A stretch of 64,000 nt of DNA, from positions 1 to 64,000 of the forward strand of contig NZ_SMLC01000013.1 in assembly GCF_004349245.1 (NCBI RefSeq). The letters are read 5' to 3'. Every line of letters begins with the position of its first letter. The first letter of the stretch is position 1. Under the pieces are notes generated by a model, which was not told where the DNA came from, made no database searches, and saw nothing but the letters and a program-made list of their open reading frames with translations. The position numbers were made by a program, and so were the translations under genes. Shown here one piece after another: positions 1 through 9,200 of this stretch. This stretch comes from Actinomadura sp. 6K520 (GTDB lineage Bacteria; Actinomycetota; Actinomycetes; Streptosporangiales; Streptosporangiaceae).

Positions 1-26
1 CAGCGTGAGGTGTGTATAAGAGACAG
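1..26 (+). other. Nextera read-1 adapter remnant at the contig end
   Basis: These 26 bases match the end of the Illumina Nextera read-1 adapter (CAGCGTC followed by the 19-base Tn5 mosaic end) at 24 of 26 positions; bases 8-26 match the mosaic end at 18 of 19. This is library sequence, not genome. The genomic insert starts at about position 27, and the window therefore begins at a contig end. Confidence 0.95.
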
Positions 27-77
27 ACATCGGCCACGAGCCCCGACCCCCACGTCCCATGGACCTAGGACCTCCGG

Positions 78-1607
78 TCAACCCCCACCAAGACGGACCA
101 GTACGTCACGAACTGCCGCCAGCATCCGGTGGTCGGGGCCGTGCAGACGTTCCAGGTCGGAGGCAAGGTCCTCCAGAACAGTGACAGCGGCGGTGGTACG
201 TCCTGCCCCGTGCAGGAGGAGGCCCTGCTGGCGGCGCAGCTCCAGGACCCTGTCGTCGTCCTTGCCGAACAGGCGTGCCTCGTCCCCGATGAGGTCCTTG
301 ATCTGGGCGAGCGCCCGGTCGATCTCACCGGCGAGCGCACGGCTGTTGGCTTCCTTGAGACGGAGCCCCAGGACGGTCTCGCTGTCCTGGCCGTCGCGTC
401 CGGCCGCGTCCTGCGCGAGTGCGTGGTAGGCGGAGGCCGATGCGGGATAGTCACCGGCCTTGAACAGGACGTCCGCGAGGTCCATCCGGAGCGCGACCGC
501 CTCCGGGTGGGCGTCTCCGAGGACGCTCTCGGCACGGGCGGATGTCCGGCTCAGCGTGCGCACCGCTTCGTCGAAGCGGGACTCGCGCATAAGGCGTTCG
601 GCGCGACGGCGGGCCCGGGCCACGTCGCCGAGACTGAAGGAGTCGGAGGGTGGCGGCGGAGCCTCGGGAGGCGGGGACGCTACCGGGGCGTCGTAGGCGG
701 CGAGGGGCCGACCGGCGATGTCGGCGTACATGCGCAGGGCGCTGCGGCCCGCGCGGACGGCTCCCGGGAGCTCCCGCAGGCCGGCGGTGTGCGGATGCAG
801 GGCGTCGAAGACCTCGTCGGCGGATGCGGGACGGGACTCGGGGGCTTTCGCCAGAAGCCGCTGTACGAGGGCTTCCAGGTCGGCCGGGACATCGGGGCGG
901 AGCCGTCCCAGCGGTTCGGGCTTCTCGTAGATGTGGGCGTGCATGAGGGAGACGTGGTCGGGGCCTTGGAATGGGCTCCGGCCGCTGAGCATCTGGTAGA
1001 GCACGCAGCCGAGGGCGTACAGGTCACTGGCGGGGCTGTACTGCCCGCGGAACTGCTCGGGCGCCATGTAGGCGAGCGTGCCGAGCAACTGGTCCGTGCT
1101 GGTGAGCCGGGAGCGCTCATCGGCGTCCAGTGCGACGGCGAGACCGAAGTCCAGGACCTTGACGGCGCCGTCCTTGTCGACCATCAGGTTGCTGGGTTTC
1201 AGATCCCGGTGGATGAAGGATTTGGCGTGCGCGTAGCTGAGGACGGCGCAGACCTGCGCGGCGATCGCCGCGGCCCAGCCGACCGGGAGCGGATCGTGCT
1301 CGGCGACCAGGTCGTCGACGTTGACGCCGTCGACGAGCTCCATGACGAGGTAGAGGCGCCCGTCGAACGGGCCGCCCGCGACCTTGTCGGCGTCGTGGAG
1401 GACCGGCACACCCGGGTGGCCCATGCGCGCGGTCAGCTGCGACTCCCGGACGAACCGCCTGACCAGCTCGGGCTCGTCCCCGAACCGGACGAACTTGACC
1501 GCGACGCGGCGGCGCAGCCGGGTGTCCGTGGCGCCCCAGACCTCGCCCATCCCGCCCTTGCCGATGTGGACGGGGTCCAACGCGTAGCGGCCGGCGATGG
1601 TCGTCAC
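78..1607 (-). CDS. Soluble Ser/Thr protein kinase with TPR-like C-terminus, last gene of the DISARM operon
   Basis: A 509-residue Hanks-type kinase. The kinase fold covers about residues 8-275: glycine loop GKGGMGEVW at 16-24, ATP-anchoring lysine of VAVK at 38, catalytic loop HRDLKPSN at 133-140 and DFG at 153-155, so it should be active. A proline-rich linker near 310-325 leads to a helical tail (about 325-509) that reads as tetratricopeptide-like repeats, probably a partner-binding part. There is no membrane segment and no PASTA repeat, unlike PknB. The GTG start lies 8 nt after the stop of the methylase gene on the same strand, so the kinase ends the run drmA-drmB-drmC-methylase-kinase. 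A kinase beside a phage-defence methylase is known from BREX type 2 (PglW). A regulatory role in this locus is inference from position. Confidence 0.88.
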   Translation of the reverse strand: MTTIAGRYALDPVHIGKGGMGEVWGATDTRLRRRVAVKFVRFGDEPELVRRFVRESQLTARMGHPGVPVLHDADKVAGGPFDGRLYLVMELVDGVNVDDLVAEHDPLPVGWAAAIAAQVCAVLSYAHAKSFIHRDLKPSNLMVDKDGAVKVLDFGLAVALDADERSRLTSTDQLLGTLAYMAPEQFRGQYSPASDLYALGCVLYQMLSGRSPFQGPDHVSLMHAHIYEKPEPLGRLRPDVPADLEALVQRLLAKAPESRPASADEVFDALHPHTAGLRELPGAVRAGRSALRMYADIAGRPLAAYDAPVASPPPEAPPPPSDSFSLGDVARARRRAERLMRESRFDEAVRTLSRTSARAESVLGDAHPEAVALRMDLADVLFKAGDYPASASAYHALAQDAAGRDGQDSETVLGLRLKEANSRALAGEIDRALAQIKDLIGDEARLFGKDDDRVLELRRQQGLLLHGAGRTTAAVTVLEDLASDLERLHGPDHRMLAAVRDVLVRLGGG

Positions 1608-1615
1608 GCTGACAT

Positions 1616-3481
1616 TTAACCGTCCGGGCGGAGGCCGCCACCACCCAGTCCCTCGATCCCGAGGGCGGCCGTGTCCTCCCCGGCATCGGCGAGTTCCCCC
1701 AACGCCCGGGACAGTTCCGCGAGACGACGGTAAGCGGCGCCGTAGGAGTGCTGTGCCTCGATCGGGAGGTTCGGGATGGGAGTCCGGCGGATGTCGCTGC
1801 GAGAGGAGGCGGACGCGGCGCGGACCAGCGCGGCGGCGTCCAGTGCGCAGGCCAGGAAGTGCGGGGCGTACCGGCTCCGGTCTGCGCGGAACACCTGCAC
1901 CTGCGGCCCGGCGGCGACGCCTTCGGCGTCGATCACCTGCGGGCGGGACCGCCGGTCGGCCTGGGTGACGGCAACATCACCGGGGCGGAGCATCAGCAAG
2001 CCGGGGGCGCGGACCGTCCGGGCGGAGGGGCCGCGCCCCAGGGCGATGTCCTTGCTGGTCAGGACGGGGACGTCACCGGTGCCGAGTTCCATGTCGAGGG
2101 GCGGGTTCAGTATGTCGATCGCTCCGTTCTGGATGAGTTCGGCGACCGTCACCTTGCCGTGGTCCGCCGCTTCGGCCAGCGGCCCCAACTCGTCGGCAAG
2201 GGCGTTGACGGCGGCCAGCCGGTCGCGGAACCGGGCGCGGGCCTTCTCGAACCCGGCCCTGATGTCGGCGCCGGCGCGCAGGTGGCGGGCCGGGGTGAGG
2301 TCGACCGTGTCGTCCAGCAGGTCGATCAGCGGGACGGTGCGGCCGGCGTCCGGGTGTGCGTCTCCGCGGAGGTAGCGCGCCGTTTCGGCGACCACCGCCT
2401 CGGCCTGAAGGTGAGCGGCGTCCAGCATCAGCACGTGCTTGGGCGGCGGGTCGCCATCCGCTGGCCGGCGCAGCAGCCACAGATGCGGCGCGGCAGCCGA
2501 CCCGCCCGCCGCACCGGCGGGCATTGCCAGCACCGCGCGGAGCGAGCCGGTCCGCAGGAGGGCGGCGCGGATGCGGCGGCCCGGGCGGCGGTCGGCGGCG
2601 GCCGCCGGTATCAGGACCGCCGCCTCCCCGCCGGGTCGCAGATGCCACAGGACGTGCTGCACCCACGCCAGTTCCGGTTCGCCGCGCGGTGGGAGCCCGT
2701 GCATCCAGCGGGCGTCGTCGGCCAGGTCGTCATAGCCCCATGCCCGGTCGCCGAAAGGCGGGTCGCACAGCGCGGCGTCGAACCGGTCGCCGGTGAAGCC
2801 GTCGGCGGTGAGGCTATCGCCCTGGACGATCCGCACGTCGCCACCGCCGTTCAGCCGGAGGCGGGTTCGGGCGATGTCGGTGCCGTACGGCTCCCGGTCC
2901 TGCCCGGCGAGTGCGGACGCGCCGCGCTCCCGGGCCGCCATGAGAAGGTTTCCGATCCCGCACGCCGGGTCGTACACCCTCCCGCGGTCCGTCCGGACGA
3001 GGCGTGCCATGAGCGATGCCGTGTCCGGCGGTGTGGGGACGACGCGCCGCGCATGCGCCTCGACGAGACGACGCACGAGGTACTCGAACGTCTCTGCGCC
3101 GCGGTATTCGCGGAGCTCCCGTGCCGCTGAGGCGAGGTGTTCGGGCAAGGCGGCGGCGCCGCCTTCCCGCATGAAGACGCCGCTGCCGAGCTCACCGACG
3201 ACCTCACCCAGCCGGAGGTCGTCGGTCGTGGCGCGCAGCAGCTGCCACAGTCGTTCCTCAGGGGTCAGCGTCAGGGGCCTGCCCTGGTCGGCCAGCCATT
3301 TCTCCACGTCCGGCAGTGCGAACAACGGGCTGTTGGCAGTGCCGCCGGCGGGCTGCGGAAAGTCGTCGTGGCGACGCCGCCAGTTCGACACGGCCGCCCG
3401 CCCGAGCCCCGTGAGCCGCGCTATGTCGGCCGCACTGACGAGTGCCGCACCCTCTTCCGGGCCGGTATCGGGGCGGGTCAC
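1616..3481 (-). CDS. N6-adenine DNA methyltransferase with N-terminal HTH and type I specificity-like C-terminus
   Basis: A 621-residue HsdM-like adenine methylase. Residues about 14-66 form a helix-turn-helix of the kind that reads ADIARLTGLGRAAVSNWRRR. The AdoMet motif DPACGIGN is at 171-178 and the catalytic motif is DPPF at 240-243 instead of the usual NPPF. The C-terminal third (about 430-621) resembles a target-recognition half-subunit, with a VPVLTSKDI segment like those in type I S subunits and in HsdM-S fusions. The GTG start (3481-3479) overlaps the drmC stop as GTGA, which argues for coupled translation and rules out the open frame that runs further upstream. The gene takes the place of an accessory methylase beside the DISARM core. 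The classical class 1 methylase DrmMI is a different, larger protein, also present in this window. Target sequence unknown. Confidence 0.85.
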   Translation of the reverse strand: MTRPDTGPEEGAALVSAADIARLTGLGRAAVSNWRRRHDDFPQPAGGTANSPLFALPDVEKWLADQGRPLTLTPEERLWQLLRATTDDLRLGEVVGELGSGVFMREGGAAALPEHLASAARELREYRGAETFEYLVRRLVEAHARRVVPTPPDTASLMARLVRTDRGRVYDPACGIGNLLMAARERGASALAGQDREPYGTDIARTRLRLNGGGDVRIVQGDSLTADGFTGDRFDAALCDPPFGDRAWGYDDLADDARWMHGLPPRGEPELAWVQHVLWHLRPGGEAAVLIPAAAADRRPGRRIRAALLRTGSLRAVLAMPAGAAGGSAAAPHLWLLRRPADGDPPPKHVLMLDAAHLQAEAVVAETARYLRGDAHPDAGRTVPLIDLLDDTVDLTPARHLRAGADIRAGFEKARARFRDRLAAVNALADELGPLAEAADHGKVTVAELIQNGAIDILNPPLDMELGTGDVPVLTSKDIALGRGPSARTVRAPGLLMLRPGDVAVTQADRRSRPQVIDAEGVAAGPQVQVFRADRSRYAPHFLACALDAAALVRAASASSRSDIRRTPIPNLPIEAQHSYGAAYRRLAELSRALGELADAGEDTAALGIEGLGGGGLRPDG

Positions 3482-4257
3482 AGGCGTTCCAGGTGGCCCA
3501 CCGAGCGGAGGGCGTCGAAGTGCTCGGCCGCGCGTTCGGGGGCGGTACCGCCGTGGACGAGAAGCCCGGCCTCGATGTTGTCCCGCACGCCGGACTGGGT
3601 GAGGTTCGCACTCGACACGAGGAGTTCCCTGCGGTCCGCCACGGCGATCTTCGCGTGCATGAGGCCCTTGTCGTCGGGACGGCGGTTCACTGGCCAGTGC
3701 CACAGTTCCACGCCGAGCCCGCGGAACGCGGCGGCGGGCTCCTCGCCGGAGATCGCGCTCCCCGCGCCCTGCAGCGTCTCCACGACGACCCTGACCACCA
3801 CCTTGCGGGCGGTGGCGGCGGCGAGCACGTCCCGCAGGGGCCGGTGGGGCTTCGCGGAGTACGTCATCAAGAGCAGCTCGTGCCGGGCGCGCCCGATGAG
3901 CTGGGACAGCACCTGGGCAGTGGACCGCACCGGCACCGCGTGGCTGGTCGGCCCGCTCCAGACCGACTCCACCCGCGCCGACGCCTCCTCCTTCGCTGCC
4001 GCGACACCGCGCAGGTACGCCGCGACCGCCCCGTAGGTGAGATCTTCCTGCTGAGAGGCGGCCATGAGCGCGTCCGCCTGGTCCTCGAAGCCGGGCACGC
4101 ACGCCCGGACGGCGTAGGACGACGGATGCCAGTCGAACTTCCTGGCCAGGGCGCGGAGACCGTCCGGGTCGATCCGCATGGCGGCCTCGCGGGCGTCCCG
4201 CTCGAACCGGTCGAGGGGCGTCAGGTCCGCGTCGTCGTCATCGTCGACCCCGGTCAT
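3478..4257 (-). CDS. drmC: DISARM protein DrmC, phospholipase D-like
   Basis: A 259-residue phospholipase D-superfamily protein. The HKD-type motif reads HAKIAVADRRELLVSSANLT, with His201, Lys203, Ser215 and Asn218 at the expected spacing. Only one HKD motif is present, so an active form would be a dimer, as in other single-motif members. The N-terminal 110 residues are acidic, then helical. DrmC is part of the DISARM core triplet drmA-drmB-drmC; in characterised systems it can be dispensable for protection. The ATG start at 4257 is 70 nt after the drmB stop, and the stop overlaps the next gene as GTGA. An open frame continues upstream of this ATG inside drmB, but its composition is not protein-like. 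Confidence 0.9.
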   Translation of the reverse strand: MTGVDDDDDADLTPLDRFERDAREAAMRIDPDGLRALARKFDWHPSSYAVRACVPGFEDQADALMAASQQEDLTYGAVAAYLRGVAAAKEEASARVESVWSGPTSHAVPVRSTAQVLSQLIGRARHELLLMTYSAKPHRPLRDVLAAATARKVVVRVVVETLQGAGSAISGEEPAAAFRGLGVELWHWPVNRRPDDKGLMHAKIAVADRRELLVSSANLTQSGVRDNIEAGLLVHGGTAPERAAEHFDALRSVGHLERL

Positions 4258-4327
4258 GCGCGCACCGCCGTGGCGCCGTTGATCGGCCCGCGAGGCCGGG
4301 TCCGCTGCCCCGCCCCCGGCCGCGCCT

Positions 4328-6229
4328 TCACGGCAGCTCCGGGCAGAGAGCGAGGTCGCCGTCGTCGACGGGCACGACGAAGCGCCGGTCGAGGAACTTG
4401 TTGCCGCGTTCGCAGGTCGTCTCCGACACGAACAGGCAGACGTGGCAGGCGGCGCCGTGCAGGAAGTCGGCGGGCACCTGCGGGAGGCGCTCGGCGCACA
4501 GCGGGTCGGACGAGCAGTGCCGCGCGTCGGCGAGGGCACGCCGTGTCAGCCGGACAAGCTGTTCGGGTTCGGCGAGGGAGACGAGACCGCCGAGCGTGCC
4601 CTCCGCGTCGGGGACGGCGGTGTAGATGAGGATGCCGCTGCGGTGCGGATCGTCGTCGGTGCCGGAGTAGATGCGTTCCGACAGGCTCGCCGAGCTGTAG
4701 CCGCATTCGAGGGAGATCGTGCGGATCAGCAGGTGGGACAGGGTGTGCAGCGCGATGAAGCGGGCTCCGGGCCAGTGCGCCATCTCGTCGAAGTCCGACA
4801 TGGAGGCGATGCGGTCGGAGTAGCGGTTCCTGCGGTGCCGCGCATACGCCTCGCGGTGCAGGCGCAGCGCCTCCGATTTCGCGACGCGCTCCTCCCAGTC
4901 CTGGAGCAGTCCTTCCGGTACCCGGAGGAAGATCCCTTCCCCGCGGACCTCGCTCGCCGGCACCCAGGACGGCCTGGAGCGGGAGAGCCCGACGAGCTTG
5001 ACGAGGTCGGGATCCTCGGGGTCGGGGGCGTCGAGGCGGGTGAAGCCGATCAGCGCCCGGACCTCCCGGAGCCGCTCGGCCTGGACGACGTCGTCGTAGA
5101 TTTCGGTCAGCTCGTCCGGCACCGCCTGGAAGGCGCGGCGGAGGGTGAAGTCGGAGGTCGGGTCGGGCAGCTTGGCGGCGGAGAACACCTCCCATTCGGC
5201 GGTGCGCAGGTCGGGGTTCCGGCCGCTGGAGGCGTCGGCGTCGCTGGCTCCCGCGAGCTTGGCGCGGTGCCTGCCGACGGCTTCGGCGATCTCGTCGTCG
5301 CTCCATTCGTCGAGTTCCTTGAAGGCGGGCGCGTTCTCCCGCGCCCACGCGTACATCGCCGTAGGAAGCCCCTCGATGGCTCCCCAGTGCTGCTCGACCT
5401 TTGCGTCCAGCGCGCTCGCGCCCGACTGCGGAACCGCCAGCGCCGCCAGGGTCTTGGCGAACCACTGGTTGGACGCACCGACGACCAGCAGTTTCGGTGG
5501 CACATCGCACTTCCCGTCGAACACGGCAAGGTGGGGGTGGCGGCCTCGACAGCCGGGAAGGTTCTCCTCCCCCCGTTTGCCCTGCGCGTCACGGATATTG
5601 CGGCGCTCCCCGCAGTTGACGCACTTGATCTCGACGTTGGCACCGAGGTTGCCGCCCCTGTCGTCCATGCGCAGCCGGGGATGGCTAGCCTTCGCGCAGG
5701 TCCCGCCGCGGTGCACGAAGTGGCTGTAGGGGAACTCGTCCAGGTGTCCGTTCGTGCAGGTCAGCACGAATCTCGCCGCGACCGCCAGCGGTTTGCGCTT
5801 CTTGCACTTGTCGTGGAAGAAACGGGCCTCGTGCGGCTTGCGGGGCTTGGAGTTCTCGAACCCGAAGATGCCCGAGTCGAGGCCGCCCAGCTCGTTGCAC
5901 GCGGTGCAGCGGAACCAGCTCGGAAACGGCGCCACAGGCACGCCGACCCTGGATGCGGGACCGACCGGGTCCTTGTCGAGGCCCTCCATCCAGGGGGCGG
6001 GCATGAGCTTCTGGACGCTCTTGCCAATGCTCTGCTGGACGGCGGCGAGCAGCCGCGGCTCGGCGATCGGCAGCGCCTCGGGGAGTCCCTGATGGCTCCA
6101 GTCGTCCACGCCTTTGACCAGGACCGAGAAGTTCGGCAGGTCGACCAGGGCTCCGACGCCGCCGGTGAACATCAGGTGGCTCGGGCGGACGCTGCCCACG
6201 CGGCGGCGGTAGTACGCCTGCTCTGTCAT
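4328..6229 (-). CDS. drmB: DISARM protein DrmB (DUF1998)
   Basis: A 633-residue DUF1998 protein that works with the helicase DrmA. In the published DISARM structure the DrmA-DrmB complex binds DNA with a 5-prime overhang. Cysteine pairs that probably hold zinc appear as CTAC, TCTNGH and CVNC in the N-terminal half, and as HCSSDPLC and CHVC near the end. The family signature around LHTLSHLLIRTISLECGYS lies about 120 residues before the C-terminus. The ATG start overlaps the drmA stop as ATGA (6229-6226), so the two proteins are translationally coupled, as expected for complex partners. Length and order match known drmB genes. Confidence 0.93.
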   Translation of the reverse strand: MTEQAYYRRRVGSVRPSHLMFTGGVGALVDLPNFSVLVKGVDDWSHQGLPEALPIAEPRLLAAVQQSIGKSVQKLMPAPWMEGLDKDPVGPASRVGVPVAPFPSWFRCTACNELGGLDSGIFGFENSKPRKPHEARFFHDKCKKRKPLAVAARFVLTCTNGHLDEFPYSHFVHRGGTCAKASHPRLRMDDRGGNLGANVEIKCVNCGERRNIRDAQGKRGEENLPGCRGRHPHLAVFDGKCDVPPKLLVVGASNQWFAKTLAALAVPQSGASALDAKVEQHWGAIEGLPTAMYAWARENAPAFKELDEWSDDEIAEAVGRHRAKLAGASDADASSGRNPDLRTAEWEVFSAAKLPDPTSDFTLRRAFQAVPDELTEIYDDVVQAERLREVRALIGFTRLDAPDPEDPDLVKLVGLSRSRPSWVPASEVRGEGIFLRVPEGLLQDWEERVAKSEALRLHREAYARHRRNRYSDRIASMSDFDEMAHWPGARFIALHTLSHLLIRTISLECGYSSASLSERIYSGTDDDPHRSGILIYTAVPDAEGTLGGLVSLAEPEQLVRLTRRALADARHCSSDPLCAERLPQVPADFLHGAACHVCLFVSETTCERGNKFLDRRFVVPVDDGDLALCPELP

Positions 6230-9200
6230 CGTGCCTCCCTGGCGGTCGGGGCGGTGGCGGAGGCGCCCGCGTTGTCGAGCGTGGACTGGCCGAGTTCGTC
6301 GCCTTCGGGTGCGTCGTCGTCCGCCTCCGCGGGCGCGCCGAACGACCACTCGGGCTCGTTGTAGGTGGGGTGGAAGATGCCTTCGTTGCCCGGGAAGAGC
6401 AGGTTGATCTCGTTCTCGGTCTCCCGCATGGACATGCCGACGGTCATCGTCTCCCACCGGCCGTTCCCGGCCCGCTGGAGGAGCCCCTTGATCGTCTGCT
6501 TGTTCCAGGTGCCGTCGTCGTAGCCGAGTCTCGCCGAGCCGCTGTCCTTCGCCCTCTCCCATGCGTCCAGGACGACCTGGATGCGTTCGTCGAGGTACTG
6601 GCGTCCGCGGGTGCCCGCGACGGCTTCGGCGCGGGCGAGCATCCGGTCGACGATGCCCTGGACGCGCGGATCGGACCGGTCGACTTCGATCGCGTCGGGG
6701 TTGTTCGAGAAGTCGCCGGCCGCGTGCCGCACCGCGGCGACGAGCGCGCCCGCGGTGCCGCGGTCGAGGGACCTGCGCGTGTAGGGCGTGACGGACAGCG
6801 CCTCCACCTGCCGGTAGAAGGTGGAGTGGTAGTGCTCGAAGTCCTCGTAGTGGGCGAGGTCGCGGGGACGGGACCAGTTGTAGAGGGTGAGGACGAGACC
6901 GGGCCGCTCGGCGTCACGGCCGACGCGCGACGATGCCTGGATGTACTCCGCGGTGTTCTTCGGCTGGCCGACCATCACCATCAGGCCGAAACGGGACACG
7001 TCCACGCCCACCTGGAGCATCGACGTCGCGAGCACCACGTCCACCGGCTGGAGATCGGCCTTCCGGCGTTCGTAGAAGCGGTCGGCCAGCGGATGCGGAC
7101 GCGCGGCCTTGCCCTTGTTCTTCGACTCCCGCTGCTCCTTCAGGTGCCGGGCCATTTCGGCGGCCGCCTCGACGCGGCGGTGCGAGGTGTCGAGGTCCGG
7201 CTCGAAGCCGTGCTCAAGCCGTTTGAGCACGTCGCTGATGTCGCCGGACGAGATGCGGGACGTCAGTTCCTGGATGGTGAGCATCCCTCCGCGCTGGACG
7301 ATGCGGTCCGACAGGCCCTTGGCCGTGCCGTGGCGGCGCACGCGAGTCGTGACGTCGTCGTCCAGGTAGCGGCGCATGCCGGCGAGTTCGCGGGTGGCGT
7401 TGAAGTAGCCGACCATCGTCATGTACGGGTCGGCGGGCTCGCCGTACTTGTCGAAGAGCGTCTGCCCGGCCAGCAGCAGGATCTCGGACAGCCGGATCTC
7501 CGCGGACTTGATGCGGACGCCGTGCGCGCAGATGCCCATGTACCGGCGCCCGGGCGTCTCGGGGGTGACGGGCTCCTGGCGGGAGAAGAACGTGTCGGCG
7601 ACATCGATGACCTGCGGCGGGAACACCGCCAGGTCCCTGCCGAACACCCCGCAGACCTGCTCGCGGGCCCGCTTGGTGGTCGCGGTCGAAGCGACGATCT
7701 TGGGCCCGGTGCGCTGCCCCCGGTAGAGCCAGGACGACAACTCGGCCACGGCCGCCTCGAACAGCCCGACCGTCGTACCGAGCGCGCCGGAGATGAGGTG
7801 CAGCTCGTCCTGGATGACGAGGTCGGGCGGACGCAGGCGGACGACCGGTCTCGCGGTGACGGCCGGAAGGCGGCCCTTCTCGTTGTGCTTGTTCCTGCAG
7901 CCCGTCTTCTCGTCCAGGTCGTCGTGGCGGAAGCCGTGCCTGTCGCAGCGGCTGCGCGCGCGTCCGAAGAGGATGCCGGCGAAGCCTCTCCAGGGGAGCT
8001 GGGCGAGCTTGTCGACCGTGGCGATGACGAGGCTCGGCGCGTACCGGTAGATCTCCTCGTCGACCGTCAGGATCGGCAGTCCATCGTCCCTGCTGACCTT
8101 GCGGGAGAACGGGCACGCGTCGCCTTCACCGCGCGGGCAGTAGAGCAGGATGCGACGCCGCTCCTCGTCGATGTGCAGGTCGCGTTCGGCCTTCAGCTCC
8201 TCGCCGCACCACGGGCAGGCGAGGGTCTGCAGGACGTTGGCGCGGTGACCGCTCCCCTGGTCACGCGCCTCGATGACCTGGTTCTTGGCGTCCTCGAACC
8301 AGTTGGGCGACACGCCCGCGCCGACCCACAGGCCGATGCGGAATCGCTCGTCCCCCCAGGTGGTGGGATCCTCTCGGCGGATGATCTCGGCGGCGCACAC
8401 CAGCGCGGCGGCACGCTGGAACTGCTGGGCGGTGAGCAGCCTGAGCGTGTAGCGCATGAGGACCGCGACGCCCGCCATCCCGTCGCGGGCCTCCTCGGCG
8501 GTGCCGAACGTGCCCTGCAGCCTGCGGATCGCGAACGTGTAGGCGGTCAGGCCGAGGTACGCCTCCGTCTTGCCGCCGCCGGTCGGGAAGAACAGCAGGT
8601 CGGCGAGGGCGGTGTGGTCGGCGGACCGCTCGGGGTGCGCCGGGTCGGTCAGCGACGGCAGGTTGAGCAGGACGAACGCGAGCTGGAAGGGCCGCCAGCT
8701 GGCGGCCTTCGGGCCTTGGCCGTTGATGCTCTGCAGCGCCTCGTCGTAGGTGAGGCCTTCTTCCCGCTTCGGCGTGATCGCGGTGTGGCGGCGCTGCAGG
8801 GCCATGGCCTTGTTGGCGAAGTGGAACGCGTCCAGGGCCTCGCGGTGCCGGGGGCTGTTCTCGTCGGAGAGCAGCCGCACCCCGGCGGCGATGCGGTTCG
8901 CCGCTCTTCGGGCCTCGTGGACGGCCTTGCGGGCGGCGCCCTTCAGCGCCTCCGGGAGCGCCGGGATCTCCGTCTCCCGTGCCTTTAGCCAGGCGTTGTA
9001 GCCGTCGACCAGCGGTCGCAGGCCCTGCTGGAGCTGCGCGGGGGTCGCCTCGGCCAGGGCGTCCATCGACAACTCGACATGCTCCAGCGCGGTGCCGGGC
9101 CCGGTCGGGGCGATCGTCGCGGGCACCTCGTGGACGGGCAGCCACGTCGTGGTCAGCCGGTGCGCTACCCGCGCGTCGGGCGCCACGTCCGCGTGGACGG

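Noticed and set aside
6370-8988. Open frame of 872 codons antisense to drmA, and similar long frames antisense to drmD (39117-41534), the AfsR-like gene (45772-48456), the NIT kinase (53003-55237) and nirK (58391-60496)
   Set aside because: They are typical mirror frames of GC-rich genes: no RBS, no recognisable domain, and Arg-, Gly- or Val-rich composition. The opposite strand encodes clear protein families.
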